Below are positions 60,998 to 64,000 of a stretch of DNA of 64,000 nucleotides, piece after piece (positions within the stretch are counted from its first letter, which is position 1; each line of letters opens with the position of its first letter). A program made the position numbers and the translations under genes. Under the pieces are notes generated by a model that saw only the letters and a program-made list of their open reading frames with translations, had not been told where the DNA came from and did not search any database. Where the stretch lies: contig NZ_PVTH01000005.1 of assembly GCF_003002875.1 (NCBI RefSeq), positions 310,001-374,000 on the forward strand, given 5' to 3'. The DNA comes from Arcticibacter pallidicorallinus. Lineage in GTDB: Bacteria > Bacteroidota > Bacteroidia > Sphingobacteriales > Sphingobacteriaceae.

Positions 60998-63900
60998 ATG
61001 CAGAATAAAAACAACGGTCAGCTAAATATTATCCCGGATGGTCAGGGGACATACTTGCTTAAAGGAGTCGGGTTGCCCGATCTTCATGCAAGCAATATAT
61101 CCCGTCTATATAAAGGGTCTGAATCCGATCTGACCGACCACGTCCTTCCCTATCCGAAATACATCCTCGTTGACGAAGGCAGCTTCTCCTACCACCACGC
61201 TCCGGAAATCCATGTGGAGGTTTCACAAAACAAGGAAGGACTCTCCCTCAAATGCTCTTGCATGGCGTCATTGCTGGACTGTTGTTATCACCAGATACAG
61301 GCACTGTTAAGTTTGATAGATAGAACGGATTACAGAGTCTTTTTCGACATCGACTTGAGACATATTAAGCTACAAAGATTCGCTGAAGACTTTGGACTGG
61401 AGAAAGAGCAGGAACTGGAGCGCTTCTTCCACATGGAATTCAGCAACGGGAAACTTACTATAAAACCAACTTTGCAGAATCTGCTGCCAGTCAGCAGCAC
61501 TCACCTGCAGACTTATCAGACACTATTCAAGCACTTTACACCTGATATATCCGCAAAGCTAAATGAGTCGGCATCCATACAAAGAATAGCCGTTTTCAAG
61601 CGCCATAAATACTACGGGCATCTGCTTGTTGAATTACTCGAAGCCTCACTTACAAAGGAAGGTAAGGTAAAAAACCCCTTAAAACCGCTCAGTCCTCTCG
61701 AGATGATCTGGGAAACAAACCAAGCAGACGAAATAAAATTCTATTCTGCATTATCAAAGTTCCAGAACAATATCGACCCGGGAATCAGTCAAACGACCAT
61801 CCGCTGTTTGAAAGCTATCGTCAAAAACCCGCTGGAACTTCCGTTCTATCTTCATGACAGCGATATCTCTGAGAACGTCGGCAGTAGTTCCCTCTTACCT
61901 GTACGCATCAGCAAGCATACGGTAAAGGATATTTCGCTGACTATTCAGCAAAAGAACCAGTTCTATGAGCTCTCCGGCAGTCTTCTCATCGACGGCATTC
62001 CAAGAGATATCGTTACACTGACCATCAAACACTCCTGCTTTGTACTTTCAGAGGATGCATTATACCTCATCGAAGATCAAAATACGCTCGACATAATCAA
62101 TTTTCTCAAGAAGAGAGGTAATAACCCACTGATCCACCGCTCCAGATTCAGCGACTTCAGAAAATCCGTGCTCGAGAAGCAGGAGGAGCGTATCCCTATC
62201 GCCTATACCTTCATTCCAGAAGCTTCCGATAGACAGAAAGCAGAAGCCGGTTTCGATACTGAACTGGAAAAAATCATATTCTTGTCTGACTTCGGACAGC
62301 ACGTTATGGTTATCCCCGTAATCCGGTATGCTGAGGTCGAAATACCTGTACGCTCCCAAAAGCAGATCTTCGGCCAGGACAAAAAAGGAAATCCATTCCT
62401 GGTGCAGCGAAACCATGAAGCCGAATTACAGTTTATCTCTTTACTGATTAAACAACATCCCAGTTTAGAAGAGCAACTGGACAACGGCCTCCAGTATTTC
62501 GACATTCACAAACGGCACTTTCTAAACGAAGACTGGTTTCTCCCCGTGTTTGAGGAATGGCGAAGGCTGGGTATAACCATCCTCGGCTTCAACGAGATCA
62601 CCGGCAACACGCTGAACGCCCATACAATAAACGTTTCGGTAAAGGTGTTGAGTGGAATCAACTGGTTTAACTCCTTAATCAAAGTGAGTTTTGGTAAAAA
62701 GCAAGCCTCCCTGAAACATATCCACAAGGCCATCCGAAGTAAGACGAAGTATGTCCAGCTGGACGATGAAACACGGGGAATCCTGCCACAAGAATGGATA
62801 GAGAAATTCTCAGCTTACTTCAATGCCGGCGAAATCCTGGACCATGAAACTCTTCGCATTGCCAGAACCAATTTCGATACCGTTGCCGAACTCTATGAAG
62901 AGCCCTGGTTTAGCACGGATACCAAACGCGAGATCAATTATTTGCAGGAAAGGTTCGCTAACTTTTCCGGTATCTATCCGGTCGAGGTGCCCCAGGATAT
63001 TAAGACCGACTTACGTGAGTATCAAAAAAACGGTCTTAACTGGCTGAACTTTCTGGATGATCTCAATTTCGGAGGATGCCTGGCAGATGACATGGGCCTT
63101 GGTAAGACGATACAAATCATCGCCTTCATTCTGCTGCAGAAAGCTAAGACCGGGCGCAACACTAACCTGTTGGTCGTACCTACATCCGTACTTTTCAACT
63201 GGTCTGCGGAGGTGGAAAAGTTCGCGCCTTCACTGAGCTTACTTACGTTCTACGGACCCAACAGAAAAAAGGATTCGCGCGACTTTGACCAGTACGATAT
63301 TATCTTAACGTCCTATGGCACAATGGTATCCGACATAAGCACTTTAAAGAAGTTTTGCTTTAATTATGTATTCCTTGATGAGTCACAGAACATCAAGAAC
63401 CCGGGCTCACAGCGACATAAAGCTGCTACACAACTTCAGTCGCGAAACCGGGTGGCTATAACCGGTACACCCATTGAAAACAACACGTTTGATTTATACG
63501 GCCAGCTATCCTTCGCTTGTCCGGGTCTTCTCGGAAACAAGCAGTATTTTAAAGACATCTATTCCACCCCTATTGATAAATTCAAAGTCAGCAAGCGCGC
63601 CAATGAGCTGCGGGAAAGGATCAAACCATTTATCCTGAGGCGTACAAAAGAACAGGTGGCGGCAGAACTTCCGGAAAAAACGGAGATGGTCGTCTATTGT
63701 GAAATGAACGAAGAACAGCGAAAAGTATATGCTGCCTACGAGAAGGAGTTCAGGGAATTTATCTCTGCGCTGGACGAGCAGGAACTCCCCAAAAATTCCG
63801 TCCACATTCTGAAAGGGCTCACCATGCTGAGACAGATCTGCAACTCGCCCGAGTTACTGAAAGGTACCCGGGTAAAAGGCGACTCTTCCTGCAAAATCGA

Positions 63901-64000
63901 CGAATTACTGGAACAAATCGAGTCCAAAGCACCCGCACACAAGATTTTGGTATTCTCTCAGTTCGTCGGTATGCTCGACCTGATCAAAAGGGAACTGAAT
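60998..64000 (+). CDS. SNF2-family DEAD/DEAH helicase, cut by the window end
   Basis: An open frame from the ATG at 60998 to the last base (1001 codons, no stop), which is 3'-truncated. An N-terminal SWIM-like zinc finger has Cys86, Cys88, Cys96 and His98. A SNF2-associated region (about residues 110-660) precedes the helicase core: Walker A DDMGLGKT near 697-704, DESQ (794-797) as motif II, TGTP and ILRRTKEQ. The part missing at the 3' end would hold motifs V and VI. Such bacterial SNF2 proteins use ATP to move along DNA or displace bound proteins; targets are unknown. Confidence 0.92.
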   Translation, partial: MQNKNNGQLNIIPDGQGTYLLKGVGLPDLHASNISRLYKGSESDLTDHVLPYPKYILVDEGSFSYHHAPEIHVEVSQNKEGLSLKCSCMASLLDCCYHQIQALLSLIDRTDYRVFFDIDLRHIKLQRFAEDFGLEKEQELERFFHMEFSNGKLTIKPTLQNLLPVSSTHLQTYQTLFKHFTPDISAKLNESASIQRIAVFKRHKYYGHLLVELLEASLTKEGKVKNPLKPLSPLEMIWETNQADEIKFYSALSKFQNNIDPGISQTTIRCLKAIVKNPLELPFYLHDSDISENVGSSSLLPVRISKHTVKDISLTIQQKNQFYELSGSLLIDGIPRDIVTLTIKHSCFVLSEDALYLIEDQNTLDIINFLKKRGNNPLIHRSRFSDFRKSVLEKQEERIPIAYTFIPEASDRQKAEAGFDTELEKIIFLSDFGQHVMVIPVIRYAEVEIPVRSQKQIFGQDKKGNPFLVQRNHEAELQFISLLIKQHPSLEEQLDNGLQYFDIHKRHFLNEDWFLPVFEEWRRLGITILGFNEITGNTLNAHTINVSVKVLSGINWFNSLIKVSFGKKQASLKHIHKAIRSKTKYVQLDDETRGILPQEWIEKFSAYFNAGEILDHETLRIARTNFDTVAELYEEPWFSTDTKREINYLQERFANFSGIYPVEVPQDIKTDLREYQKNGLNWLNFLDDLNFGGCLADDMGLGKTIQIIAFILLQKAKTGRNTNLLVVPTSVLFNWSAEVEKFAPSLSLLTFYGPNRKKDSRDFDQYDIILTSYGTMVSDISTLKKFCFNYVFLDESQNIKNPGSQRHKAATQLQSRNRVAITGTPIENNTFDLYGQLSFACPGLLGNKQYFKDIYSTPIDKFKVSKRANELRERIKPFILRRTKEQVAAELPEKTEMVVYCEMNEEQRKVYAAYEKEFREFISALDEQELPKNSVHILKGLTMLRQICNSPELLKGTRVKGDSSCKIDELLEQIESKAPAHKILVFSQFVGMLDLIKRELN

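Noticed and set aside
1-64000. CRISPR arrays, insertion sequences, prophage or rRNA
   Set aside because: No regularly spaced repeats, transposase or integrase genes, or rRNA sequence were seen anywhere in the window.

Overview
The window reads as chromosomal DNA of a Bacteroidota, most likely a Sphingobacteriaceae-type soil or plant-associated bacterium (Pedobacter/Mucilaginibacter-like). The reasons are the TAnnTTTG type -7 promoter boxes (clearest at the tRNA-Lys gene), two Bacteroidetes-type secreted GH2 enzymes plus GH115, CE7 and PL1-like enzymes, a CreD gene with its winged-helix regulator, a GNAT/nitrilase fusion, and an SPFH/ribbon-helix-helix operon. No insertion sequence, phage, CRISPR array or rRNA is visible. 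The genus is an inference.

Layout. 1-2.2 kb: a DinB-fold protein convergent with a WYL regulator, and an acidic disordered protein. 2.4-6 kb: a secreted GH2 enzyme and a TlpA-like thioredoxin. 6.1-17.5 kb: a one-strand nitrate assimilation and molybdenum cofactor island (moaCB fusion, moeA, narK, a one-chain nitrate reductase carrying its own FAD/[2Fe-2S] module, a rubredoxin protein built on a degenerate siroheme-reductase fold, moaA, moaD, moaE, mobA). 17.5-21.5 kb: efp, an ECF sigma with a membrane partner, a beta-lactamase-fold hydrolase, DNA polymerase IV. 22.2-28 kb: an RND adaptor and an RND pump fused in frame to its outer membrane channel. 28-38.7 kb: an MFS exporter, YhdH-type reductase, tRNA-Lys, CE7 esterase, rifamycin ADP-ribosyltransferase, several hydrolases, the GNAT/nitrilase fusion, and a membrane-anchored GH25. 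38.8-43.6 kb: a membrane protein/regulator/creD locus with two matching operators, a 39-residue membrane peptide, a Tat-type SGNH hydrolase and an OmpA lipoprotein. 43.8-52.6 kb: a second GH2, GNAT, rtcB, a Gre-family factor, fatty acid hydroxylase, Crp-family regulator and MerA-like reductase. 52.7-57.6 kb: GH115 and a pectate lyase-like enzyme. 57.7-64 kb: a VOC protein, the SPFH operon, a PD40 lipoprotein and a SNF2 helicase cut by the window end.

How genes work together. NarK brings in nitrate, the fused reductase makes nitrite, and the Moa/Moe/Mob set makes its cofactor; no nitrite reductase or MoeB is present, so these must lie elsewhere. The RND adaptor and the pump-channel fusion supply a tripartite efflux system from two genes. 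The polysaccharide enzymes are scattered without a SusC/SusD pair. The parts least explained by known biology are the rubredoxin/siroheme-fold protein, the pump-channel fusion, and the SPFH operon with its ribbon-helix-helix gene and phased palindromic operator.
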